NCBI GenBank assembly: GCA_947446625.1 | Contig: CANFIE010000324.1 | Coordinates: 1-5,066, forward strand | From: Acetobacteraceae bacterium | GTDB taxonomy: Bacteria; Pseudomonadota; Alphaproteobacteria; Acetobacterales; Acetobacteraceae | Direction: 5' to 3' | DNA: 5,066 bases | In this document: positions 1 through 5,066 of the stretch, piece after piece | How positions within the stretch are numbered: position 1 is the stretch's first letter | Layout: the number at the start of each line of letters is the position of its first letter | Notes under the pieces: model-generated | Told to the model about the DNA's origin: nothing | Databases searched by the model: none | The model's input: the letters and a program-made list of their open reading frames with translations, nothing else | Position numbers and translations under genes: made by a program

Positions 1-989
1 AAGGTGGAGCCCGGCGCATACAGGCCGTTGGTGCATTTGTTGATCAGCGGCGTGGCGCGGTTGCGTGTCCATTCCCGCCATTGCTCGGCGGAAACGCCCG
101 AGTTGAACAGGTTGGGGTCGAAGCTGGGCTGGCTGGCCATGGCCAGCACCTCGCCGCTGCGGGCATCCAGCACCACGGCGCTGGTGCCTTCCTCGATTTT
201 GTTGCGGACAATGCGCTGCAAGCCGGCATCGATGGAAAGCTGCACATCCTGGCCGGGGGCGCCCTCGCGCCGCTCCACCTCACGGATCACGCGGCCCACC
301 GCGTTCACCTCCAGTTGCACCGCGCCGGCGCGGCCGCGCAGCAGCCGGTCATGCTGGCGCTCCACGCCCGAGCGCCCCACGCGCACGCCGGGCAATTCCA
401 GCAGCGGGTCGCCATCCACGTCACGCTCGGCCGGCGGCGCCACATAGCCGACGATATGCGCCAGGTGCTCGGCCTCGGGGTAAAGCCGGGTGGTGCCGAC
501 ATCGATGACGATGCCCGGCAGGTCCGGCGCATTCACCTCAATCCGCGCCATTTCCTCCCAGGTGAGGAATTCGCGCACCGCCACTGGCACAAAGCGGCGG
601 CGCCGCCGCACCTCGCGCTCGATCCGGCCCTTTTCCCAGTCCTGCAACGGCACAATTTTGGTGAAGGTTTCCAGCGTGGCGCCCACATCCTGGGTTTGCT
701 CCGCCACCAGCAGGGCACGCCAGTTCAGCCGGTTGCCGGCCACCACGGTGCCGTTGCGGTCCAGAATGCGGCCCCGCGGCGGCGAGAGCAGCCGCGCCGA
801 AAGCCGGTTATCCTCGGCCATGGTGGCGTAGCGCTCGCCTTCCTCCATCTGCAGCTTCCACAGCCGCGTGCCGAGGAAGCCAATGGCGGCCAGCTGGCCG
901 GCGCCCAGAATCAGCGCCCGGCGGGTGAATACACCGCGCCGCTGCTCCTCCTCTCGGCGCACGCCGCGCATGCCTGCCGCCTTGGCCAT
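1..989 (-). CDS. mrdA: Penicillin-binding protein 2 (elongation transpeptidase), N-terminal half, partial
   Basis: Class B penicillin-binding protein that cross-links peptidoglycan peptides during cell elongation; it sits in the inner membrane with its domain in the periplasm and pairs with the RodA glycosyltransferase. I translated 329 residues before the window ends. Residues 1-23 are a basic cytoplasmic tail and about 24-44 a single membrane anchor (ALILGAGQLAAIGFLG). A conserved PRGRILDRNG segment follows at 71-80, then the pedestal region with GRSGVERQHDRLLRG (205-219), and the start of the transpeptidase domain (LSIDAGLQ at 251-258, VLAMASQPSFDPNLF at 281-295). The last residues, YAPGST, hold the presumed active-site Ser328 of the SxxK motif, very near E. 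coli PBP2 Ser330; the lysine is off the window. The start at 989 has AGGGA five bases upstream; Met7 is an alternative without such support. It follows mreD by 52 bases. The name is secure by sequence and context, although other class B PBPs share these motifs. Confidence 0.93.
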   Translation of the reverse strand, partial: MAKAAGMRGVRREEEQRRGVFTRRALILGAGQLAAIGFLGTRLWKLQMEEGERYATMAEDNRLSARLLSPPRGRILDRNGTVVAGNRLNWRALLVAEQTQDVGATLETFTKIVPLQDWEKGRIEREVRRRRRFVPVAVREFLTWEEMARIEVNAPDLPGIVIDVGTTRLYPEAEHLAHIVGYVAPPAERDVDGDPLLELPGVRVGRSGVERQHDRLLRGRAGAVQLEVNAVGRVIREVERREGAPGQDVQLSIDAGLQRIVRNKIEEGTSAVVLDARSGEVLAMASQPSFDPNLFNSGVSAEQWREWTRNRATPLINKCTNGLYAPGST

Positions 990-994
990 GGGAT

Positions 995-999
995 TCCCT
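995..999 (-). promoter_or_regulatory. Ribosome binding site of mrdA
   Basis: AGGGA on the minus strand, five bases before the ATG at 989-987. It favours this start over the Met codon six codons downstream. The site overlaps a GANTC methylation-type sequence at 992-996. Confidence 0.6.
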
Positions 1000-1005
1000 G
1001 CTGTA

Positions 1006-1020
1006 GCCGGAAGGTCCGGC
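1006..1020 (-). other. Small hairpin in the mreD-mrdA gap
   Basis: Inverted repeat GCCGGA / TCCGGC with a three-base loop, six bases upstream of the mrdA ribosome binding site on the transcript. It has no T-run after it, so it is not a convincing terminator. It could affect mRNA stability or mrdA translation, or be chance in GC-rich DNA. Confidence 0.3.
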
Positions 1021-1041
1021 GCCGTTACGGTCCAAAAGCGG

Positions 1042-1578
1042 CTAAACCGGCCCTTCGGCCCGCCGCATCACCTGATGCACCTTGGCCAGAATATAGGCCA
1101 GCGTGGGGTATAAACCAGCCGTCAGCCCCACTTCATAAATCGAAGGGGCCAGCGGCAACAAGCGCCAGCCCAACGCCGAGTGCAGCACCCAGGCCAGCAA
1201 GGCCGCCGCCGTGGCCAGCCCCAGATAGATCACCCAGATGGTCAGGAAGGACAGCTTGACCAAAAAGCCCCGGCCCCGCAGCGCCACCCCCTGGCACACC
1301 AGCAGCACCAGCACCGAGGAGCCCAGCGGCGCCTGGGTCAGCAGATCCTGCATCAGCCCAATGCCGAACACCGCCGCCGGCGGCAGCCCGGCCGGGCGAA
1401 ACACCGCCCAGAAAAACACGCAGGGCAGGGTCACGGCCGGCACCAGCCCAGGCAGGCCCAGCGGCACCGAGGCCAGCACCATCAGCACAATCACAAACCC
1501 GGCGGGGAAGATCGCGCGGGCAAGACTGTCAGCCTGCCGCAGCAGGTTGGAAGGTGGTTCGGAAATGCCCCGGCGCAT
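1042..1578 (-). CDS. mreD: Rod shape-determining membrane protein MreD
   Basis: Small integral inner-membrane protein of the elongasome that associates with MreC and links MreB filaments to wall synthesis. The 178-residue product is almost entirely hydrophobic. Likely membrane segments lie near residues 22-42, 44-61, 66-78, 84-100, 108-132 and 146-166, and the tail is short and basic (KVHQVMRRAEGPV). The family-typical segment GIGLMQDLLTQAPLGSSVL (73-90) is the clearest recognisable stretch; elsewhere MreD proteins are poorly conserved, so position directly after mreC carries much of the weight. The ATG lies 6 bases after the mreC stop and has no good Shine-Dalgarno sequence (only GC-rich GGGCGG further up), which suggests translation coupled to mreC. 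The stop is TAG. Length is slightly above the roughly 160-170 residues common in the family. Confidence 0.9.
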   Translation of the reverse strand: MRRGISEPPSNLLRQADSLARAIFPAGFVIVLMVLASVPLGLPGLVPAVTLPCVFFWAVFRPAGLPPAAVFGIGLMQDLLTQAPLGSSVLVLLVCQGVALRGRGFLVKLSFLTIWVIYLGLATAAALLAWVLHSALGWRLLPLAPSIYEVGLTAGLYPTLAYILAKVHQVMRRAEGPV

Positions 1579-1584
1579 GCGCGC

Positions 1585-2451
1585 TCAGCGCCGCCCGGGC
1601 CTGGGCTCCGGCCGCGCCACGGCTTCCGGCGGCAGAATGCCCCCCAGCCCGTAGTCGAACAGCCGCACGATATCCAGGCGGTCCAGATGCGCGAACAACT
1701 CCACCTCGGCAGTGCCGGCCGAGGTGAAGCGCACCACGCCCACCGGCAGCCCGGCCGGGAAGGCATTGGCCTCGGCGCTGGTCACCACGCGCTCACCTTC
1801 CTGCGGCATGGAGCCTTCCGGCCAATGCTGCAGGCGGGGGCGGTAGCCATTGGTGCCCACCATCAGGGCGCGGGCGCGGCTGCCTTCCAGCGTCACCGGA
1901 ATGCGGCTGTTGATGTCGGTGGCCAGCAGAATGCGGGCCGAGCGGCTGCCCACCTCGGTCACACGGCCCACCAGGCCGCGCTCATCCAGCGCCACCTGGC
2001 CCTTGCGCATCATCTGGTTGGGGCCGGTCGCGACCAGCACGGCCTTGGCGTACACGCCACCCGCATCAGCCACCACGCGGGCGGTGCGATAGCTGGGCGC
2101 GGCCTCGGGCACAAAATCCAGCTGGCGGCGCAGCAGGGCATTCTCGGCTTCCAGCGCCAGGGCGGTGCTGTGCCAGCGCCACAGGCGCTCATTCTCCTCG
2201 CGCAGCCGGGCATTCTCGGTGCGCATCGCCGCCAGGTTCTGCACATCCTCCAGAAACTGCCGCGACGCCCCCACCGGTTCCTGCAAGGCGCCCCAAACCG
2301 GGGTCAGCACATCGGCCAGCAGGGTACGCATGCGCTCAGCCAGCAGGGTATCCGCCTTGCCAAGCAGCATGGTACCGAACGCCGCGGCGATCAGCACCGG
2401 CAAGCTCAGGCGAGACAGCGCCTGGCGCAACGGAATGCTCAGACGGAGCAA
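1585..2451 (-). CDS. mreC: Rod shape-determining protein MreC
   Basis: Bitopic membrane protein whose periplasmic part forms a scaffold that activates PBP2 and couples it to MreB. The 288 residues show a short basic N-tail, one membrane helix at about 17-31 (LPVLIAAAFGTMLLG), a coiled coil at about 62-112 with heptad-like Leu/Glu/Arg spacing, then the paired beta domains. Recognisable stretches include GLVGRVTEVG (159-168), ILLATDINSRIPV (174-186) and FPAGLPVGVV (231-240). A Pro/Arg-rich tail of about 18 residues ends the protein. The start is TTG at 2451-2449: an in-frame TGA lies immediately upstream and GGAGG sits five bases before it, so no longer start is possible; later starts would cut into the N-tail or membrane helix. 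It is separated from mreB by 259 bases, contains no frameshift, and is followed by mreD after 6 bases. Confidence 0.94.
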   Translation of the reverse strand: MLRLSIPLRQALSRLSLPVLIAAAFGTMLLGKADTLLAERMRTLLADVLTPVWGALQEPVGASRQFLEDVQNLAAMRTENARLREENERLWRWHSTALALEAENALLRRQLDFVPEAAPSYRTARVVADAGGVYAKAVLVATGPNQMMRKGQVALDERGLVGRVTEVGSRSARILLATDINSRIPVTLEGSRARALMVGTNGYRPRLQHWPEGSMPQEGERVVTSAEANAFPAGLPVGVVRFTSAGTAEVELFAHLDRLDIVRLFDYGLGGILPPEAVARPEPRPGRR

Positions 2452-2456
2452 TCAGG

Positions 2457-2461
2457 CCTCC
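2457..2461 (-). promoter_or_regulatory. Ribosome binding site of mreC (decides TTG start)
   Basis: GGAGG on the minus strand, five bases before TTG at 2451-2449. An in-frame TGA occupies 2454-2452, directly between the site and the TTG, so TTG is the earliest possible start. No ATG or GTG is similarly placed. Confidence 0.75.
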
Positions 2462-2466
2462 AGCCA

Positions 2467-2480
2467 GCCCCCTGCGGGGC
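2467..2480 (-). other. Hairpin directly upstream of the mreC ribosome binding site
   Basis: GCCCC / GGGGC arms with a four-base loop (ctgc on the plus strand), ending five bases before GGAGG on the transcript. A second small perfect stem, GGGCA / TGCCC with a GAAT loop, lies at 2502-2515. Both would fold in the mreC leader RNA. They may modulate ribosome access, or simply reflect GC-rich sequence. Confidence 0.35.
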
Positions 2481-2535
2481 GGATTAGATCATTCCCCAAC
2501 CGGGCAGAATTGCCCAGGGATAAAATGTCTAACAA

Positions 2536-2546
2536 AAACAACGCTA
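2536..2546 (-). repeat. 11-base direct repeat, copy near mreC
   Basis: AAACAACGCTA on the plus strand (TAGCGTTGTTT on the coding strand), identical to 2659-2669. A degenerate relative, AAATCAACGCA, lies at 2573-2583. All three share CAACGC and sit between mreB and mreC. They could be binding sites for a regulator or a chance repetition. Confidence 0.45.
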
Positions 2547-2550
2547 GCGC

Positions 2551-2579
2551 AGATTCACGCCATAATTACGGCAAATCAA
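2551..2579 (-). promoter_or_regulatory. Weak candidate promoter for mreC-mreD-mrdA
   Basis: On the minus strand TTGATT (2579-2574) is followed after 17 bases by GAATCT (2556-2551). The -35 matches TTGACA at four positions, but the -10 is poor. The reason to suspect a promoter here is context more than hexamers: 2521-2580 is about 38% GC by hand count, far below the surrounding genes, and the gap precedes a three-gene unit. Another pairing, TTGTTA with CAATTC further downstream, is no better. Confidence 0.25.
2559..2572. promoter_or_regulatory. Operator-like 14-base palindrome
   Basis: GCCATAATTACGGC reads as its own reverse complement except for one pair (2562 against 2569). The AT-rich core with GC-rich ends looks like the binding site of a dimeric helix-turn-helix regulator, and it lies in the spacer of the candidate mreC promoter. 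No known regulator is assigned. Confidence 0.3.
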
Positions 2580-2658
2580 CGCAAACGACGCTTCCTCGAA
2601 GTCACCCTGGAGGCTGATCCACGCAGGCGGAAATGCCGGAGCGGTGAATCAGTCTCTC

Positions 2659-2669
2659 AAACAACGCTA
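2659..2669 (-). repeat. 11-base direct repeat, copy near mreB
   Basis: AAACAACGCTA on the plus strand, the same sequence and orientation as 2536-2546, with 123 bases between copy starts. A GAATC (GANTC) site lies eight bases away at 2646-2650, while the other copy has GATTC at 2552-2556. Confidence 0.45.
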
Positions 2670-2682
2670 ACCAGGGCAGGCA

Positions 2683-2703
2683 CGGGCCGCGCCAGGCGGC
2701 CCG
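2683..2703 (-). terminator. GC-rich hairpin just after mreB, possible partial terminator
   Basis: Perfect 8-base arms, CGGGCCGC and GCGGCCCG, with a five-base loop, beginning seven bases after the mreB stop. There is no U-tract behind it, so it would be a weak intrinsic terminator at best. It may instead stabilise the 3' end of mreB mRNA. Its position suits reduction of transcription from mreB into mreC, which would keep MreB in excess over MreC and MreD. Confidence 0.4.
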
Positions 2704-2710
2704 GCAGCCC

Positions 2711-3754
2711 TCAATACATCGAAGTCAGCACCTGGCGAAGCCGCTTCATCTCCTCCAGCGCCCGGCCCGTGCCCAGCGCCACGCAGGAAAGTGCGTCCTC
2801 CGCCACCACCACCGGCAGGCCGGTGGCATCACGTAGCACCTGGTCCAGCCGGTACAGCAGGGCGCCGCCACCGGTCAGCACAATGCCCTTGTCCACAATA
2901 TCGGCGGCCAGTTCGGGCGGCGTGTTCTCCAGCGCCACCTTCACCGCTTCCACAATGGCGGTCACCGGCTCGGCCAGGCTTTCGGCAATCTGCCGCTGGC
3001 TAACATACACTTCGCGCGGCACGCCGTTCATCAGGTCGCGCCCCTTCACCTCGGTGGCAGGGCCTTCGTCGCCATCCTCGGGCGGGGCCGCGGCGCCGAT
3101 CTCCATCTTGATCCGCTCGGCGCTGCTCTCACCAATCAGCAGGTTAAAGGTGCGGCGGATGTACGAGATGATGGCCTCGTCCATCTTGTCGCCGCCCACG
3201 CGCACGCTGCGGGCATAGACAATGCCACCCAGGCTGATGACCGCCACTTCCGTGGTGCCACCGCCAATATCCACCACCATGCTGCCCGAAGGCTCGGTGA
3301 CCGGCAGGCCGGCACCAATGGCGGCGGCCATCGGCTCCTCAATCAGCAGCACCTTGCGGGCGCCGGCACTCTCGGCGCTTTCCTGAATGGCGCGGCGCTC
3401 AACGGCGGTGGAGCCGGAGGGCACGCACACGATGATCAGCGGCGAGGCGAAGCCACGCCGGTTATGCACCTTGCGGATGAAGTGCTTGATCATCTCCTCG
3501 GCCACTTCGAAATCGGCGATCACGCCGTCTCGCAGCGGGCGAATCGCGGCGATGTTGCCCGGCGTACGGCCAAGCATCATCTTGGCCTCCTCGCCCACGG
3601 CCAACACCTGCTTGCGGCCGCGCAGGTCGGCAATTGCCACCACGCTCGGCTCGTTCAGCACAATGCCGCGGCCCTTCACGTATACCAAGGTATTCGCGGT
3701 GCCGAGGTCAATGGCCATGTCCGCCGACAGAAAGCCGAACAGGCGAGAAAACAT
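2711..3754 (-). CDS. mreB: Rod shape-determining protein MreB, bacterial actin homologue
   Basis: Cytoplasmic ATPase that forms membrane-bound antiparallel filaments and orients the elongation machinery. The 347 residues are the normal family length. The N-terminal MFSRLFGFLS looks like the amphipathic membrane-binding helix. The phosphate-1 motif is DLGTANT (16-22), a second phosphate loop is VVDIGGGTTEVAV (160-172), and the adenosine-binding motif is IVLTGGGALL (291-300); LIEEPMAAAIGAGLPV (137-152) is also characteristic. An acidic segment near 223-235 (PPEDGDEGPATE) is about three residues longer than in E. coli and is followed by KGRDLMNGVPREV, an alphaproteobacterial style. The ATG gives the canonical N-terminus; GGAAGG lies ten bases upstream. 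Stop is TGA. It is preceded by 234 non-coding bases after leuA and followed by 259 before mreC, so it may be transcribed partly on its own. Confidence 0.97.
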   Translation of the reverse strand: MFSRLFGFLSADMAIDLGTANTLVYVKGRGIVLNEPSVVAIADLRGRKQVLAVGEEAKMMLGRTPGNIAAIRPLRDGVIADFEVAEEMIKHFIRKVHNRRGFASPLIIVCVPSGSTAVERRAIQESAESAGARKVLLIEEPMAAAIGAGLPVTEPSGSMVVDIGGGTTEVAVISLGGIVYARSVRVGGDKMDEAIISYIRRTFNLLIGESSAERIKMEIGAAAPPEDGDEGPATEVKGRDLMNGVPREVYVSQRQIAESLAEPVTAIVEAVKVALENTPPELAADIVDKGIVLTGGGALLYRLDQVLRDATGLPVVVAEDALSCVALGTGRALEEMKRLRQVLTSMY

Positions 3755-3764
3755 GGGGCGGCAG

Positions 3765-3770
3765 CCTTCC
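3765..3770 (-). promoter_or_regulatory. Probable ribosome binding site of mreB
   Basis: GGAAGG on the minus strand, ten bases before the ATG. The spacing is longer than ideal and the match to GGAGG is imperfect, but nothing better is closer. Confidence 0.45.
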
Positions 3771-3793
3771 AGGTGGGACCCCTATCCGCACAT

Positions 3794-3835
3794 GAACCAG
3801 CGGGCCGGGGGCATACCCCCCTCACCTTCTGGTTC
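3794..3835 (-). other. Nested inverted repeat in the mreB leader
   Basis: Outer arms GAACCAG (3794-3800) and CTGGTTC (3829-3835) are perfect complements. Between them GGGGG (3807-3811) and a run of C (3816-3821) form an inner stem around a short loop. If the mreB transcript starts upstream, this makes a two-tier structure ending about 39 bases before the start codon. It has no T-run, so control of RNA stability or translation is likelier than termination. Confidence 0.4.
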
Positions 3836-3853
3836 CCGCCACCCCCCGGGGTC

Positions 3854-3882
3854 CGACATCAAAGGATCGGGGGCGGCGTCAA
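3854..3882 (-). promoter_or_regulatory. Weak candidate mreB promoter
   Basis: TTGACG (3882-3877, minus strand) is a good -35 match, but the hexamer 17 bases on, ATGTCG, is a poor -10. The -35 lies inside the small palindrome GGCGTCAACGCC (3875-3886). Another pairing, TTGAGC at 3917-3912 with TAAGCC at 3894-3889, also has 17-base spacing. A promoter somewhere in this gap is expected because the leuA hairpin lies upstream, but the exact site is uncertain. Confidence 0.25.
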
Positions 3883-3946
3883 CGCCTTGGCTTACCCGGC
3901 CCGGGGCCGGCGCTCAAGCCTTCATCCTGGGATAACCCTCAGGAAC

Positions 3947-3981
3947 GGGCCATGTCCTGCAATGTGCAAGGAACATGGCCC
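3947..3981 (-). terminator. Hairpin after leuA, likely terminator
   Basis: Nine perfect pairs, GGGCCATGT with ACATGGCCC, continue past a one-base bulge into two further pairs; TGC/GCA can pair inside the loop. It begins seven bases after the leuA stop. The sequence after it on the transcript (GTTCCTGAGG) lacks a U-tract, so it may be a weak intrinsic terminator or a 3'-end stabiliser. A second smaller imperfect hairpin, CCTG...CAGG, follows at 3926-3943. Confidence 0.55.
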
Positions 3982-3988
3982 CATCCGG

Positions 3989-5066
3989 TCAGGCGCTCAG
4001 CGCTTCCGGCGCGGTGCGGGCGCGCTTCACCACCAGCTTGTTCAGCGCATGCACGTAAGCCCGGGCCGAGGCCACGATTGTATCGGGGTCGGCGCCCTGG
4101 CCGTCCACCAGCTTGCCCTTCTCCTCCAGCCGCACGGTCACGCGGGCCTGGGCGTCGCTGCCGGCGGTAATGGCCTGCACCGAATACAGCTTCAGCTCGG
4201 CGTCATGCGGGAAGGCCTGGTGCAGCGCCTTGAAGGTGGCGTCGATGGCGCCATCGCCCATGGCCATGCCCTCCACCGGGTTGCCATCCACTTCCAGGCT
4301 CAGCGTCGCCATGGGCTTCGGCCCCATGCCGGCCACCACGGTCAGCGCGGTCAGCTTCACGCTGTCATTCTGGCGCACTTCCTCATCCACCAGCGCGGCC
4401 ACGTCTTCGTCGTAAACCACCTTCTTCAGGTCGGCGATTTCCTTGAAGCGGCGGAAGGCGTCGTTCAGCTGGTTGTTGCCAATCTCGCCATAGCCCAGCG
4501 ACTTCAGCTTGTCGCGGAACGCCGCCCGGCCGGAATGCTTGCCCAGCACCAGCGAGGAATTCGACCAACCGACCGATTCGGGGGTCATGATCTCGTAGGT
4601 GCTGGCATCCTTCAGCACGCCATCCTGGTGAATGCCGCTTTCATGCGCAAAGGCATTGCGCCCGACGATGGCCTTGTTCGGCTGCACATCAAAGCCCGTG
4701 ATGGTCGCCAGCAGCTTGCTGGTCTTCAGAATGCGCGGGGTGACGATGTTGTTGGTGTATTTCAGCACGTCATGGCGGGTGCGCAGCGCCATGGCCACTT
4801 CCTCCAGGCTGGCATTGCCCGCCCGTTCGCCAATGCCGTTGATGGTCACTTCCACCTGGCGCGCCCCGGCCTGAATGGCGGCCAGCGTATTCGCCACGCC
4901 CAGCCCCAGGTCGTTGTGGTTATGCGCCGAGAGCACCACCTTCTCGATCCCCGGCACCCGGTTGCGCAGATTGGCGAAGATCGCCGCCATATCCTCGGGC
5001 AGCGAATAGCCCACCGTGTCGGGAATGTTGATGGTGGTGGCCCCGGCCTTGATGGCCACCTCCACC
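3989..5066 (-). CDS. leuA: 2-isopropylmalate synthase, C-terminal two thirds, partial
   Basis: Catalyses the first committed step of leucine biosynthesis: acetyl-CoA plus 3-methyl-2-oxobutanoate gives 2-isopropylmalate; cytoplasmic and usually feedback-inhibited by leucine. About 358 residues are present and the 5' end is off the window; the missing part should be roughly 160 residues by comparison with E. coli LeuA. The first codon at the edge, GTG, lies inside the protein and is not a real start. Counting from it, the end of the TIM barrel has INIPDTVGY (12-20), the metal-binding pair H48 and H50 in SAHNHNDLG, and NGIGERAGN (76-84). The linker contains HESGIHQDG (141-149) and GKHSGR (175-180). 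The C-terminal regulatory dimer domain spans about 232-345, with GDGAIDATFKAL (270-281). The stop is TGA at 3991-3989. No frameshift is seen. The conserved motifs and regulatory domain favour LeuA over homocitrate or citramalate synthase, though these relatives cannot be fully excluded from a fragment. Confidence 0.95.
   Translation of the reverse strand, partial: VEVAIKAGATTINIPDTVGYSLPEDMAAIFANLRNRVPGIEKVVLSAHNHNDLGLGVANTLAAIQAGARQVEVTINGIGERAGNASLEEVAMALRTRHDVLKYTNNIVTPRILKTSKLLATITGFDVQPNKAIVGRNAFAHESGIHQDGVLKDASTYEIMTPESVGWSNSSLVLGKHSGRAAFRDKLKSLGYGEIGNNQLNDAFRRFKEIADLKKVVYDEDVAALVDEEVRQNDSVKLTALTVVAGMGPKPMATLSLEVDGNPVEGMAMGDGAIDATFKALHQAFPHDAELKLYSVQAITAGSDAQARVTVRLEEKGKLVDGQGADPDTIVASARAYVHALNKLVVKRARTAPEALSA

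Noticed and set aside
81..1259. A 392-codon plus-strand open frame opposite mrdA and mreD
   Set aside because: It lies antisense to clearly recognisable PBP2 and MreD, has His/Ala/Pro/Arg-rich low-complexity composition, and shows no known domain. It is a shadow of GC-rich coding sequence.
1180..2487. A 435-codon plus-strand open frame opposite mreD and mreC
   Set aside because: Its product is dominated by Gln, His, Gly, Arg and Ala, as expected for the complement of GC-rich codons, and it spans two real genes and their boundary. It is not a gene.
2452..2710. A small leader peptide gene between mreB and mreC
   Set aside because: The minus-strand frames hold only very short peptides (for example ATG GCG TGA and a 15-codon TTG-started frame ending at the TGA before mreC), with no convincing ribosome binding site or attenuation-type codon run.
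3895..3910. CCGGCCC / GGGCCGG palindrome upstream of mreB as an operator
   Set aside because: It consists only of G and C with a one-base centre, the kind of sequence that arises often in such GC-rich gaps; there is no independent support.
3387..3935. Plus-strand open frame running through the mreB start and upstream gap
   Set aside because: It is antisense to the highly conserved N-terminal part of MreB, and its continuation into the gap has no recognisable domain or ribosome binding signal.
5063..5065. GTG as a start codon for leuA
   Set aside because: The residues there align with the interior of LeuA before the INIPDTVGY motif; the gene simply runs off the window.

Overview
The window is an ordinary chromosomal housekeeping locus from a GC-rich bacterium, and every gene lies on the minus strand. 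In transcription order (high to low coordinate) the genes are: the C-terminal two thirds of leuA (leucine biosynthesis), mreB, mreC and mreD (rod-shape morphogenesis), and the N-terminal half of mrdA (PBP2, the elongation transpeptidase), which runs off the left edge just at its catalytic serine. The long plus-strand open frames opposite these genes are GC-rich shadows. An alphaproteobacterium is the best guess, perhaps of the Acetobacteraceae/Rhodospirillales type. The basis is the MreB sequence style (an MNGVP-type segment after an acidic insert), the mreBCD-mrdA order, the GC-rich third codon positions and the leuA-mreB adjacency. This is inference from memory, not a database match.

Region by region. 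3989-5066: leuA, incomplete at its 5' end. 3755-3988: a 234-base gap with a strong hairpin just after leuA (a likely terminator without a clear U-tract), weak promoter-like hexamers, and a nested inverted repeat in the probable mreB leader. 2711-3754: mreB, complete. 2452-2710: a 259-base gap unusual for an mre cluster. It contains a GC-rich hairpin just after mreB, an AT-rich island with a near-perfect 14-base palindrome, an 11-base direct repeat, two GANTC sites, and a hairpin directly upstream of the mreC ribosome binding site. 1585-2451: mreC, starting at TTG. 1042-1578: mreD, 6 bases after mreC and probably translationally coupled. 990-1041: a short gap with a small hairpin and a good ribosome binding site. 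1-989: mrdA, partial.

MreB (actin-like filament), MreC (periplasmic scaffold), MreD (multi-pass membrane protein) and PBP2 (transpeptidase) are core parts of the elongasome, which directs lateral wall synthesis in rod-shaped cells. LeuA is unrelated in function and looks like an upstream neighbour separated by its own terminator. The layout suggests mreB as one expression unit and mreC-mreD-mrdA as a second, possibly with its own promoter in the 259-base gap. I see no mobile element, RNA gene, CRISPR array or novel multi-gene system here. The points worth a second look are regulatory.
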